Of a stretch of DNA of 64,000 bases, positions 34,590 through 43,023 are shown in pieces; within the stretch, counting starts at the first letter, position 1, and every line of letters starts with the position of its first letter. The notes beneath the pieces are model-generated. The model searched no databases, was not told the DNA's origin, and saw only the letters and a list, made by a program, of their open reading frames with translations. Source of the stretch: CAWGUU01 sp963825765. GTDB lineage: Bacteria; Actinomycetota; Acidimicrobiia; Acidimicrobiales; AC-14. The stretch spans positions 744,001 through 808,000 of the forward strand of contig CAWGUU010000003.1 of NCBI GenBank assembly GCA_963825765.1, in the 5' to 3' direction. The position numbers were made by a program, and so were the translations under genes.

Positions 34590-36163
34590 GGCCAGCCCCG
34601 CCCTTGTTGCTGTTGCTGTTGCTGCTGGGCGGCCTGGGGGACGACGGGCCCGGGGTCGAGCGGGTTCCCCGGCGCCAGCGGGTCGAGGGGTGCGGGCGGC
34701 AGGGGCCGGGGCCGGGTGGTCCTCCCTGCGCCCGGCTCGGCCAGCACCCAGGTGTCCTTGGAGCCGCCCCCCTGGCTGGAGTTCACGACCAGGCTGCCCT
34801 CGGGGAGGGCGACCCGGGTGAGGCCGCCGGGCACGACCCAGACGCGCTCCCCGTCGTTCACCGCGAACGGCCGGAGGTCGACGTGGCGGGGACGCAGCGA
34901 CGACCCGACGTGCGTCGGCGACGTCGACAGCTGCACGACCTCCTGGGCGATCCAGCCCCGCGGGTTGTCGAGGAGCACGTCGCGCATGCGGCCCAGCTCG
35001 GTGTCGGTGGCCTTGGGCCCGATCACCAGGCCGTAGCCGCCCGAGCCGTCCACCGGCTTGAGGACCAGCTCGTCGAGGCGGGGTAGGACCGCCGCCAGCT
35101 GGGCCGGCTCGTCGAGGCGGTAGGTGTGGACGTTGGGGAGCAGGGGCTCCTCCTGGAGGTAGAACCTGATCATGTCGGGGACGTAGGTGTAGACGAGCTT
35201 GTCGTCGGCCACGCCGTTGCCGACAGCGTTGGCCACGGTCAGGTTGCCGGCCCTCGCCGCGTTCAGGATCCCGGGACACCCGAGCAGGGAGTCGGGGCGG
35301 AATTGGAGCGGGTCGAGGAAGTCGTCGTCGACCCTGCGGTAGACGACGTCGACCCGGTGCTCTCCCTCGGTGCTGCGCATGTAGACGGTGTTCATGCGGC
35401 AGACGAGGTCACGGCCCTCCACCAGCTCGACGCCCATCTGGCGGGCGAGGAAGGCGTGCTCGAAGTAGGCCGAGTTGTGGATGCCGGGGGTCAGCACGAC
35501 CACGGTCGGCTCGGCCACCCCGGTGGGCGAGGCCGCTCGCAGCGCCTCCAACAGCCGGCCGGCGTAGCTGTCGACCGGCCTGACCCTGTGGCTGGCGAAC
35601 AGCTCGGGGAAGACCCGCGCCATCGTGCGGCGGTTCTCGACCACGTAGGAGATCCCCGACGGGCACCGCAGGTTGTCCTCTAGGACCCGGAAGACTCCGT
35701 CGGCGCCCCGCACCAGGTCGACGCCCGCGACGTGGATGCGGACGCCGTTGGGCGGCTCGATGCCCGCTGCGGCCCTGTGGAAGTGGGTCGACGTTGTGAT
35801 GAGGCGGCGGGGGACCAGTCCCTCGTCGAAGATCCGACCGGCGCCGTAGACGTCGGCGAGGAACGCCTCGAGCGCGTGCACCCGCTGGCCCACGCCCGCC
35901 TCGATGGCCGGCCACTCGGACGCCGAGAGGATGCGGGGTACCAGGTCGAGCGGGAACGGCCGCTCCTCGCCGGACAGGGAGAAGGTGATGCCCTGGTCGC
36001 GGAAGGTGAGGTCGCGGGCCGCGCAGCGGCCGCTGAAATCGGCGGCCGAGAGGGACTGGAGGGCCTCGTGGAGAGCGGCGTAGGCAGGTCGAGGGGTACC
36101 CGTCGGCTCGAACATCTCGTCCCATCCGCCGTTCAGCGGGTAGTCGTCGATGAAGTCCCCCAT
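34583..36163 (-). CDS. Circularly permuted ATP-grasp protein (DUF404/DUF407)
   Basis: 526 residues. Recognised by RPAYAALHEAL at about 25-35, a central LEDNLRCPSGISYVVENRR and the DELVLKPVDGSGGYG nucleotide-binding loop, followed by IAQEVVQLS and PRHVDLRPF. Such proteins are predicted amide-bond ligases acting with alpha-E and transglutaminase partners; the substrate is not known. The last ~55 residues are a Pro-rich linker and a polyglutamine run, unlike typical homologues. Its stop overlaps the alpha-E start. Confidence 0.92.
   Translation of the reverse strand: MGDFIDDYPLNGGWDEMFEPTGTPRPAYAALHEALQSLSAADFSGRCAARDLTFRDQGITFSLSGEERPFPLDLVPRILSASEWPAIEAGVGQRVHALEAFLADVYGAGRIFDEGLVPRRLITTSTHFHRAAAGIEPPNGVRIHVAGVDLVRGADGVFRVLEDNLRCPSGISYVVENRRTMARVFPELFASHRVRPVDSYAGRLLEALRAASPTGVAEPTVVVLTPGIHNSAYFEHAFLARQMGVELVEGRDLVCRMNTVYMRSTEGEHRVDVVYRRVDDDFLDPLQFRPDSLLGCPGILNAARAGNLTVANAVGNGVADDKLVYTYVPDMIRFYLQEEPLLPNVHTYRLDEPAQLAAVLPRLDELVLKPVDGSGGYGLVIGPKATDTELGRMRDVLLDNPRGWIAQEVVQLSTSPTHVGSSLRPRHVDLRPFAVNDGERVWVVPGGLTRVALPEGSLVVNSSQGGGSKDTWVLAEPGAGRTTRPRPLPPAPLDPLAPGNPLDPGPVVPQAAQQQQQQQQGRGWPC
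34604..34627 (-). repeat. CAG/CAA trinucleotide run coding for eight Gln
   Basis: Eight Gln codons in a row (CAG and CAA mixed) near the 3' end of the ATP-grasp gene. Polyglutamine is rare in high-GC bacteria. The run lies in a Pro-rich tail beyond the conserved domain and may vary in length between strains. Confidence 0.85.
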
Positions 36164-36245
36164 CCGGACAATCTTTCCACCTGGGCGTTACGCCCCTGTT
36201 TCGGCCGTCGTGCGGTCCTGTAACCCTCGCGTCAGATGGGAGCGG

Positions 36246-36866
36246 TCAGTACCCCCAGGCGTCGAGGTCGAGAGGGGTTGGCTGGGGCCCCCGGTCGAGC
36301 AACCAGGCCAGCAGGAGGCGGCGCTGGACGGGGTCGGCGACCCGGGACGGAAGGCTGGCGGTGGCGATCCGAAGCTCTCTCGCCACGTACTCCTCGGGCC
36401 AGTCGGCGGCCTCGTAGCCCAGGCCCAGGTCGACGTGGTGGACCTCCACCTCCCGCCACCTGTGGAACGGGAGCTCGACGCACGGCCATGGGGTTCCGCG
36501 GCGGAGGCCGTGCCCCGCCCACCCCGCCGCCGACGTCGTCTCCCAGACGGCCTCGAGGTCGATGGCCGACTGCCCGACGTCGGTGACCAGGGCGTCTCGG
36601 GGCCTGGTCGCGCCGGCTTCGATGTCGGCCGCCCGTTGGTCGGCGCCTCCCGCGTACTGCTCCACCGACTCGCCCCGCTCGGCGGCCAGCAGCATGCGCA
36701 CGTGGGAGTCGGCGTTGCGGGCCAGGTGGGTCAGGAGGTGGCCTACCGTCCAGCCGGGGAGCCGACTCGGCCGCCGGACGGCGGCCTCGTCGACGGCGCG
36801 GATTGTGGCGAACAGCCGCCGATGGGCGGCCCGGCAGCCGGCGATGGCCTCGTCGTCGGACGTCAC
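36246..36866 (-). CDS. DinB-fold protein of the maleylpyruvate isomerase (MDMPI) type
   Basis: 206 residues. Four-helix DinB-like domain with metal-ligand His in LPGWTVGHLLTHLARNADSH and EVHHVDLGLGY. Members use mycothiol as a cofactor, for isomerisation or thiol transfer. The C-terminal third is less conserved. The function is not fixed by neighbours. Confidence 0.88.
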   Translation of the reverse strand: MTSDDEAIAGCRAAHRRLFATIRAVDEAAVRRPSRLPGWTVGHLLTHLARNADSHVRMLLAAERGESVEQYAGGADQRAADIEAGATRPRDALVTDVGQSAIDLEAVWETTSAAGWAGHGLRRGTPWPCVELPFHRWREVEVHHVDLGLGYEAADWPEEYVARELRIATASLPSRVADPVQRRLLLAWLLDRGPQPTPLDLDAWGY

Positions 36867-36885
36867 GAGGTCACAGCACGAAGCC

Positions 36886-36928
36886 GAGAGTGCAAAAAGG
36901 TCGGATATGGCGACCCTTTTGCACCCTC
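36886..36928 (-). terminator. Hairpin after rsfS, shared motif with 46589-46635
   Basis: GTGCAAAAAGGTC at 36890-36902 pairs with GACCCTTTTGCAC at 36912-36924 with one mismatch, extended by GAG/CTC, around a nine-base loop. It lies just downstream of rsfS (which ends at 36941) and upstream of the next gene on the same strand. The same stem core recurs at 46589-46635. Confidence 0.65.
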
Positions 36929-36940
36929 ACGATCGGCCCG

Positions 36941-37321
36941 TCAGGAACGGGCCTGGGAGTCCTCCCACTCGATGCGGGGGGCGTCGGACCACAGGCGCTC
37001 GAGGTCGAAGTAGCGGCGGGTCTCGTCGAGGAAGACGTGCACCACGAAGTCGCCGTAGTCAAGGAGCACCCATTCGTCCTGGTCGCGGCCCTCGGTGCGC
37101 AGCGGCTTGATGCCCGCGTCGCGGCCGAGCTGAGCCTCGATCTCCTCCGCGATGGCGTCGACCTGGCGGTGGTTGCGTGCGCTGGTGATGACGAAGGCGT
37201 CGGTGATGGCGAGGATTGCGCCCACTTCGAGGACCATGGTGTCCTCGCCGCCCTTGGAGGAAGCCGCTCGGGCCGCCATCCTCGCCCAGTCTCGGACCTG
37301 GTCGATGCCGGTGATCGTCAC
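36941..37321 (-). CDS. rsfS: Ribosomal silencing factor RsfS
   Basis: 126 residues from GTG 37321, which overlaps the nadD stop (GTGA). RsfS binds ribosomal protein uL14 and blocks subunit joining in starvation. The core VLEVGAILAITDAFVITSA, RTEGRDQDEWVLLDYGD and VVHVFLDETRRYFDLERLW match the family. The nadD-rsfS order is the usual one in actinobacteria. Confidence 0.95.
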   Translation of the reverse strand: MTITGIDQVRDWARMAARAASSKGGEDTMVLEVGAILAITDAFVITSARNHRQVDAIAEEIEAQLGRDAGIKPLRTEGRDQDEWVLLDYGDFVVHVFLDETRRYFDLERLWSDAPRIEWEDSQARS

Positions 37322-37947
37322 CGGCCTCCGGAGGGCGTCCGCATGGTGCCCCCAGCGTACAGACCCAGCGCACGGATGCGAGTGATTACCGGCTGCGGCA
37401 CGAGGAAGTCGATCGGCCGGCCAGCCGCACAGCGGTCCCGGATGTCGGAGCTGGAGATCTCGAGGCGAGGGATCTCCACCTGTTCGACCCTCCACATTGA
37501 CGAAAGTCCCAGGTCGGTGCCGCCGCTGCCCCTGCCCACCACCGCCAGGGTCGCCAGCCGGGCGACCACGTCCGGCCGGTCCCACGTCCCCAGGTCGGCA
37601 GCCACGTCGGACCCCACGACCAGGAACAGCTCGCGGTCGGGATCCTCGGCCGTCAGCTGCTCCAGGGTGTCGGCGGTGTAGGTGGGCCCGCCGCGGTCCA
37701 GCTCGATGCGGCTGGCCTCCAGCCCGTCGACGCCCGCCACCGCCGCCTCGACCATGGCCATCCGGTCCTCGGCGGGAGTCAGGGGCCGCCCGCTCTTCTG
37801 CCACGGCTGGTTGGCCACCACGAGCAGCACCGTGTCCAGGTCGAGGGCGGCACGGGCGTTGACCGCCGCCACCAGGTGGCCCACGTGGACAGGGTCGAAC
37901 GTGCCCCCAAGGATGCCGACCCGCCGCGGCCCCGTCGTGCGCGCCAC
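37318..37947 (-). CDS. nadD: Nicotinate-nucleotide adenylyltransferase
   Basis: 209 residues from a GTG start. It joins nicotinate mononucleotide and ATP in NAD synthesis. The nucleotidyltransferase motifs GILGGTFDPVHVGHL near the N-terminus and ISSSDIRDR near the C-terminus are complete. In most actinobacteria nadD follows obgE, proB and proA; here those genes are elsewhere in the window. Confidence 0.96.
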   Translation of the reverse strand: MARTTGPRRVGILGGTFDPVHVGHLVAAVNARAALDLDTVLLVVANQPWQKSGRPLTPAEDRMAMVEAAVAGVDGLEASRIELDRGGPTYTADTLEQLTAEDPDRELFLVVGSDVAADLGTWDRPDVVARLATLAVVGRGSGGTDLGLSSMWRVEQVEIPRLEISSSDIRDRCAAGRPIDFLVPQPVITRIRALGLYAGGTMRTPSGGR

Positions 37948-37953
37948 CGGGCC

Positions 37954-38499
37954 CTACTCAGACCCTCGAGCGTCGAGCCAGGACAACGTGGTGGAACGAA
38001 CCAGCGGGTCTATGTCGGTTGTCGCGCCGAGGCGCTCGGCGATGACCTTCGGGTCGGCGAGCCCCGCCTCGACCAGCGCCTGACAGAACTCGTAGTCCTG
38101 AGGCCTGCGGGCGACGAGCTTGGAAACTGCCAGGTCATGTGGTTCCAGGCAGAGAGCGGTGACGCCGCTGGTTGCCTCGTTCCGGTAGCGGATGAGGCGC
38201 TCCTGCCACCCCTCAGGCAGGATCGCCGTCCGCTCACCGACGCCCTCGCCGTACACGCCGTGGGTCTGGTGGAAGAGCGAGAGCTCGCCGACGAATGCGT
38301 CCACGCGATCCGCGAGCTCCTCCCCGGGGTCGGGAACCGGCAGGAAGTCGACCTCGACCGAGCGGACCAACGACTCCGGGAATCGATCGAGGTCGGGGAA
38401 GGCCCCGAGGATGGATTGGCTGCCGACGACGACGACCTCCGTTGGTTCCAGAATGCGGCCGACGGCGCGAACCAGGTGGTCGAACTGCTCGCGCCTCAC
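37954..38499 (-). CDS. Nucleotidyltransferase-like protein (DUF6036 type)
   Basis: 181 residues from GTG 38499, overlapping the regulator stop (GTGA). The segment EVVVVGSQSILGAF and SVEVDFLPVPDP give the GS...D.D pattern of a minimal nucleotidyltransferase, and LCLEPHDLAVSKLVARRPQD follows as in DUF6036 proteins. With the Xre-like gene it forms a layout known from candidate type IV toxin-antitoxin systems, where the enzyme is the toxin. Catalytic metal residues appear kept. Confidence 0.8.
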   Translation of the reverse strand: MRREQFDHLVRAVGRILEPTEVVVVGSQSILGAFPDLDRFPESLVRSVEVDFLPVPDPGEELADRVDAFVGELSLFHQTHGVYGEGVGERTAILPEGWQERLIRYRNEATSGVTALCLEPHDLAVSKLVARRPQDYEFCQALVEAGLADPKVIAERLGATTDIDPLVRSTTLSWLDARGSE

Positions 38500-38999
38500 C
38501 TGGCCGACCGCAACGCGTCGATCCTCTCCGACTGGCTCAGGACTCCGGCGAAGGGGCTGCTCTGGCGAAGGGCCTGGGCGTGGTCGCTCGGCATGATGAG
38601 CACGGCCGCCAACTCGTGGATCGGCCCGGCGAGCAGCGCCTCCCACTCGTCGAGCCACCTCGTGGCGTCCGGGTTTGCGGCCCGCATGGTGAGCAGGTTC
38701 GTGCAGGCCGTCGAGCGAACGCCTTCGGGATCGTCGAACAGGTGATCCAGTACCCGGCCATGGAGGGCGAGCGACCGCCGATCCGCCCGCCGTTCCGGGA
38801 CGACGAGCGGCTCCACGCCGACTCGCAGGCGGAAGCCGGCCGATTCCACCAGGCGGGCAAGGGTGCTCAATCGCGGCTCTTTCGCCCCACTCTCGTAGGC
38901 GGCGATCGTCGGGCCCGACGTGTGGCCCCGCGACGCCAAGGCCTTCTGGCTGAGGCCCGAGGCGCGGCGTACGGCGGTCAGCAGCACACGGACGTTCAC
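38496..38999 (-). CDS. Xre-family helix-turn-helix regulator
   Basis: 167 residues. The HTH is at about residues 4-60 (RRASGLSQKALASRGHTSG, then IAAYESGAKEPRLSTL). The C-terminal half is helical without known fold and may bind the nucleotidyltransferase. A perfect inverted repeat sits four bases before the start codon, so self-repression is likely. Paired with the downstream nucleotidyltransferase gene by a four-base overlap. Confidence 0.88.
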   Translation of the reverse strand: MNVRVLLTAVRRASGLSQKALASRGHTSGPTIAAYESGAKEPRLSTLARLVESAGFRLRVGVEPLVVPERRADRRSLALHGRVLDHLFDDPEGVRSTACTNLLTMRAANPDATRWLDEWEALLAGPIHELAAVLIMPSDHAQALRQSSPFAGVLSQSERIDALRSAR

Positions 39000-39002
39000 C
39001 CC

Positions 39003-39020
39003 GCTATCTTATCGGATAGC
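39003..39020. promoter_or_regulatory. Inverted repeat upstream of Xre gene
   Basis: GCTATC at 39003-39008 and GATAGC at 39015-39020 form a perfect 6-bp repeat with a 6-base spacer, AT-rich for this genome. The position directly before the Xre start codon fits an operator overlapping the promoter. Confidence 0.55.
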
Positions 39021-39073
39021 AAGGCTCGGGCGTACGGAACTCGACATCGGGTTCTCGTATTCGCTCTACCCTG

Positions 39074-40438
39074 GTGCGACTCATGGATGTAGAGATGGAC
39101 GCACCCTGGACCCCGAGCAGCTGGCGCAACCGGCCCGCCGAGCAGCAGCCCGAGTGGCCCGACCAAGGCTCCTTCGACGACGTCCTGAAGCGACTGAACC
39201 AGCTGCCGCCGCTCGTGTTCGCCGGTGAGGTCCGGCAACTCACGGGCTCGCTGGCCCAGGTCGCCGCCGGTGACGCCTTCCTGCTCCAGGCCGGCGACTG
39301 CGCCGAGTCGTTCGACTGGTTCTCCGCCGATTCCATCCGCGACAAGCTCAAGGTCATCCTGCAGATGGCCGTCGTGCTCACCTACGGCTCCGGCGTGCCG
39401 GTGGTCAAGATGGGCAGGATCGCCGGGCAGTTCGCCAAGCCCCGCTCGTCGGCCACCGAGATCGTGGGCGACGAGGTGTTCCCATCGTTCCGGGGCCACA
39501 TGGTCAACGACCCGCTGGCCACCGCCGCCGCCCGGGTGCCCGACCCGTCCCGGCTCCTCACCGCCTACCACCAGTCGGCGTCGACGATGAACCTGCTGCG
39601 GGCCTTCACCAAGGGCGGCTTCGCCGACCTGCGCCAGGTCCACGTGTGGAACCAGGAGTTCGTGGCGGCCAGCGCCCAGGGACAGCGCTACGAGCGGGTC
39701 GCCTCCGAGATCGACAGGGCGCTGCGGTTCATGGCCGCGTGCGGCATCGACCTGTCGCGCTCCCAGCCCATCCACCAGGTCGACTTTTGGACCAGCCACG
39801 AAGCCCTCATCCTCGGCTACGAGGAGGCGTTGACGCGCCGCGACTCCCTCGGCGGCGGCTGGTACGACTGCTCCGCCCACCTCTTGTGGATCGGCGACCG
39901 CACCCGCCAGCTCGACGGCGCCCACGTGGCCTTCCTGGCCGGTGTCGGCAACCCGGTGGGGCTCAAGCTGGGACCGTCGAGCCATCCCGACGAGGTCGTG
40001 GAGCTGTGCGAACGGCTCGACCCCGAGCGCGTGCCGGGACGGCTGGTGCTCATCACCCGGCTCGGTGCCACGCGGGTGGAGGAGCTGCTCCCGCCGCTGG
40101 TGCGCGCCGTCCGGGACAGCGGCCACCCGGTGGTGTGGGTCTGCGACCCGATGCACGGCAACACCTTCCAGGCGTCGTCCGGTCACAAGACCCGCCACTT
40201 CGACGACATCCTGGCCGAGCTGCGCGGCTTTTTTTCAGTCCACCGCGCCGAGGGCACATGGCCCGGCGGCGTGCACGTGGAGCTGACCGGCGAGGACGTC
40301 ACCGAGTGCCTGGGTGGCGGCCAGGACGTGCTCGACTCCGAGCTCGACCGCAACTACCTCACGATGTGCGACCCGCGGCTCAACGCCAGCCAGAGCCTCG
40401 ACCTGGCCTATCGGGTGGCGGAGCTGCTGCGGGCCTGA
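39074..40438 (+). CDS. aroG: 3-deoxy-7-phosphoheptulonate synthase, class II
   Basis: 454 residues from GTG 39074, or a few less from ATG 39083 or 39095. It makes DAHP, the first step of the shikimate pathway. Class II features seen: PLVFAGEVRQL, LLQAGDCAESF, VVKMGRIAGQFAKPRS, CSAHLLWIGDRTR, CDPMHGNT and GVHVELTGEDVTECLGG. These bring the metal-binding Cys, His, Glu and Asp. The type common in actinobacteria and plants. Confidence 0.96.
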   Translation: MRLMDVEMDAPWTPSSWRNRPAEQQPEWPDQGSFDDVLKRLNQLPPLVFAGEVRQLTGSLAQVAAGDAFLLQAGDCAESFDWFSADSIRDKLKVILQMAVVLTYGSGVPVVKMGRIAGQFAKPRSSATEIVGDEVFPSFRGHMVNDPLATAAARVPDPSRLLTAYHQSASTMNLLRAFTKGGFADLRQVHVWNQEFVAASAQGQRYERVASEIDRALRFMAACGIDLSRSQPIHQVDFWTSHEALILGYEEALTRRDSLGGGWYDCSAHLLWIGDRTRQLDGAHVAFLAGVGNPVGLKLGPSSHPDEVVELCERLDPERVPGRLVLITRLGATRVEELLPPLVRAVRDSGHPVVWVCDPMHGNTFQASSGHKTRHFDDILAELRGFFSVHRAEGTWPGGVHVELTGEDVTECLGGGQDVLDSELDRNYLTMCDPRLNASQSLDLAYRVAELLRA

Positions 40439-40483
40439 CCGGCGCCAAACCCCGGGAGACACGGCCCGGGTAGAGTCCTTGGG

Positions 40484-42251
40484 GTGAGCGCCGGCCCCGA
40501 CGACTCCCCGGCACAGCAGGAGGGGGGCGAGGCGCGGCCGGACCGAGCGGGCGCGGCGGTCGACGACCTGCTGGAGGCGCACCGGACCGCAGACCGGATC
40601 CGGGAACAGGCCACGGCCGACGCGGCCAAGATCCGCGGCGACATCGAAGCCGAGCGCGACAGCGAGTCGGCCCGCTTGCGGCGCTGGTTGGGCGAGGAAT
40701 CGGCACGGGTGGAGGCCGAGGCCGTCGCCGCCGCCGAGTCGATCGTCGGCCAGGCCAAGGCCGAGGCCGAGCGGCTGCGGGCCGAGGCCAGGTCCGAGGC
40801 CGACGTCATCGTCGACGAGGCCTGGTCGCGCTTCGAAGGGACGACCGTCCAGCTCCGCTCGGAAGCCCATGCGGAACGGGCCCGAATCGTGGCCGAGGCC
40901 ATGGCCGAGGCGTCCGCCGTCCAGCAGGCGGCGATGGCCGAGGCCGGCCGGTTGCAGACCGAGGGTGCATCCGAGGCGGCACGGCTCGTCGACCAGGGTC
41001 GGCGGCAGATGTCCGAGCTGCAGGAGCAGGCCCGGGTGGCCGGCGAGGCGGAGGCCGCCCGCCGGGTCGAGCAGGCCACCGAGGAGGCCCGCCAGCTGCT
41101 CAACAGGTCTCGTGCGGAGGCCGAGCGGCAGGTCGCCGAGGCCTCGGCCCGCGCCGCCCAGCTCGTGGCCGACGCCACCGCCGAAGCCAACCAGACGTTG
41201 AACCAGGCCCGGGAAACAGCGGTCGGCGAGACCGAGCAGGTCCGAAGGGCGGCCGAGGAGGAAGCCAAGGACATCGTCGGGATGGCGAGGGCCGAGGCCT
41301 CCCTTGTGGTGTCCGAAGCGGCAGCTCGGGCCGAGCAGGCCCGTGCGGCGGCCGTGGCGGCTCTGCAGGAGGAGATCGCCGGCCTGCGACGGGCGGCCGA
41401 GATCGAGGCCGCGGGCGCCCGGGCCCGCACCGATGCCGATGTCCAGGCCGTGAAGGCACAGGCCGCCGAGGAGGCCCGGCAGGGATTGGAACGAACCCGC
41501 GCCGAGGCCCACACCGTCGTCGCCGAGGCAGCCCAGCGGGCGGCAGAGGTCATGGCCGCGGCCCAGGACGAGTCCGATCGCTTCATCGAGGAGGCGCGCG
41601 TCGAAGCCGAGCGCGAGCGAGCGCGCCGGCTGGCCGACGCCGAAGAGGCCGCTGCCTTTGTCCGGGACCAGGCGGTGCAGGCGGCCAACGCCACCACCGC
41701 CGAGGCGGTCACGTCGTCCCAGGAGTTCCTCGCCGGGGCTCAGGCCAAGGCCGAGCGCGAGGTGTCGGCGCTCCTGCAGAAGACGGCTGCGACGGTCGAG
41801 GAGATCGCCCGCGGGGCCATCGCCCAGCGCGAACAGGATCCTCTCCGAAGCTCGCGCCGCGGCGGAGCAGCGCAGGGCCCGCGACAGCCGTCGGGCCGAC
41901 GCCGAGGCCCACCGGGTCCGGGCCGAGGCCGCCGAGAGGGCGTCCGGCACCGTGCAGGATGCGGTGGCGACGGCCGAGCGCCTGCTGGCCGAGGCGGCGC
42001 GGGAGGCCGACGCCATGATGGCCCAGGGCAGGGCCGACGTCGCCGCCCTCGGCGCCCACCTCCAGCAGCGCCGGCAGCAGGCCGAGGCCGAGATTCAGCG
42101 GATGCTCGACAATGCCCAGCGGTCGGGCGCCCCGCCGTCCGCGTCACGTCCACCGGCCGACGCTGTCGACCAGGCGTTCGAGCGGGCGGGCGAGCCGAAC
42201 GGGAGCGCGACTCCTACCGGCGTCCCGGGGCCCACCACCAGCTCCGGCTGA
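40484..42251 (+). pseudogene. Long Ala/Glu-rich coiled-coil protein, frameshifted
   Basis: From GTG 40484 the frame gives about 450 residues of Ala/Glu/Arg heptads (AEAERLRAEARSEAD and so on), with no membrane helix. After AIAQRE near 41831 that frame turns into Pro/Arg/Gly noise, while another frame continues as RILSEARAAAEQRRARD and AEAEIQRMLDNAQR to TAG-type end at 42251. A single deleted base near 41831-41834 explains the break. Joined, the protein has about 588 residues. DivIVA or a filament-like scaffold is possible but not proved. Confidence 0.75.
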
Positions 42252-42257
42252 ACCCCC

Positions 42258-43019
42258 TCAGGCGCTCCCGACCAGCGCCGGCAGCACCACGCTGATCGGG
42301 TTCGAGAACACCGCGTCGGCCATCCCGTCATAGGGCGTGGGCTGGGCGTTGACCACCACCAACGTCGCTCCCATCGCCTTGGCCAGCGGCACCAGCCCGC
42401 TGGCCGGGGCCACCGTGAGGCTCGACCCCACTGCCAGCAGCAGGTCGCAGCCGGCAGCCGCCTGCTGGGCCCGGGACAGGTCGGCCACCACCAGGCTCTG
42501 GCCGAACGAGATGGTCGCCGACTTGAGGATGCCGCCGCAGCGGCGGCACTCCGGGTCGGGCTCGCCGGCCCGGAGCCGGTCGAGCACCGGCTCCATCGGC
42601 CCGCGGTCGCCGCAGTCCAGGCACATCGCCTCGCGCATGGTGCCGTGCAGCTCGACGACCATGCCCGGGTCGTTGCCCGCCAACTGATGGAGGCCGTCGA
42701 TGTTCTGGGTGACCAGCGTGTGCAGCCGGCCCTGGCGCTCGAGGTCGACGAGAGCAAGGTGGCCGGCGTTGGGCAGGGCCGTCCAGGCCGGCGACGCCAG
42801 GCGGGCCTGCCACACCCGTTGCCGCACCTCGGTGTCGGCCACGTAGTGCTGGATCGTCGCCGTCGCCGCCGCCTGCGGATCCTTGGTCCAGACCCCTTGC
42901 GGACCACGGAAGTCGGGGATGCCGGAGTCGGTGGAGATGCCCGCGCCGGTGAGCGCCACCACCCGCTCGGCGGCGGCAACCCAGGCCGCGACCTCGGCGA
43001 CGTCGACCTCCGCCGGCAC
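42258..43019 (-). CDS. Sir2-family NAD-dependent deacylase
   Basis: 253 residues from GTG 43019. It removes acyl groups from lysines using NAD. NAD-binding GAGIS at 25-29, DFRGPQGVW, TQNIDGLH, catalytic His in VELHGT and the zinc pairs CLDC and CRRC are present. The starting GTG lies four bases after the VWA gene stop, so it closes the proA-MoxR-VWA-sir2 operon. Confidence 0.94.
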   Translation of the reverse strand: MPAEVDVAEVAAWVAAAERVVALTGAGISTDSGIPDFRGPQGVWTKDPQAAATATIQHYVADTEVRQRVWQARLASPAWTALPNAGHLALVDLERQGRLHTLVTQNIDGLHQLAGNDPGMVVELHGTMREAMCLDCGDRGPMEPVLDRLRAGEPDPECRRCGGILKSATISFGQSLVVADLSRAQQAAAGCDLLLAVGSSLTVAPASGLVPLAKAMGATLVVVNAQPTPYDGMADAVFSNPISVVLPALVGSA

Positions 43020-43023
43020 GGCC

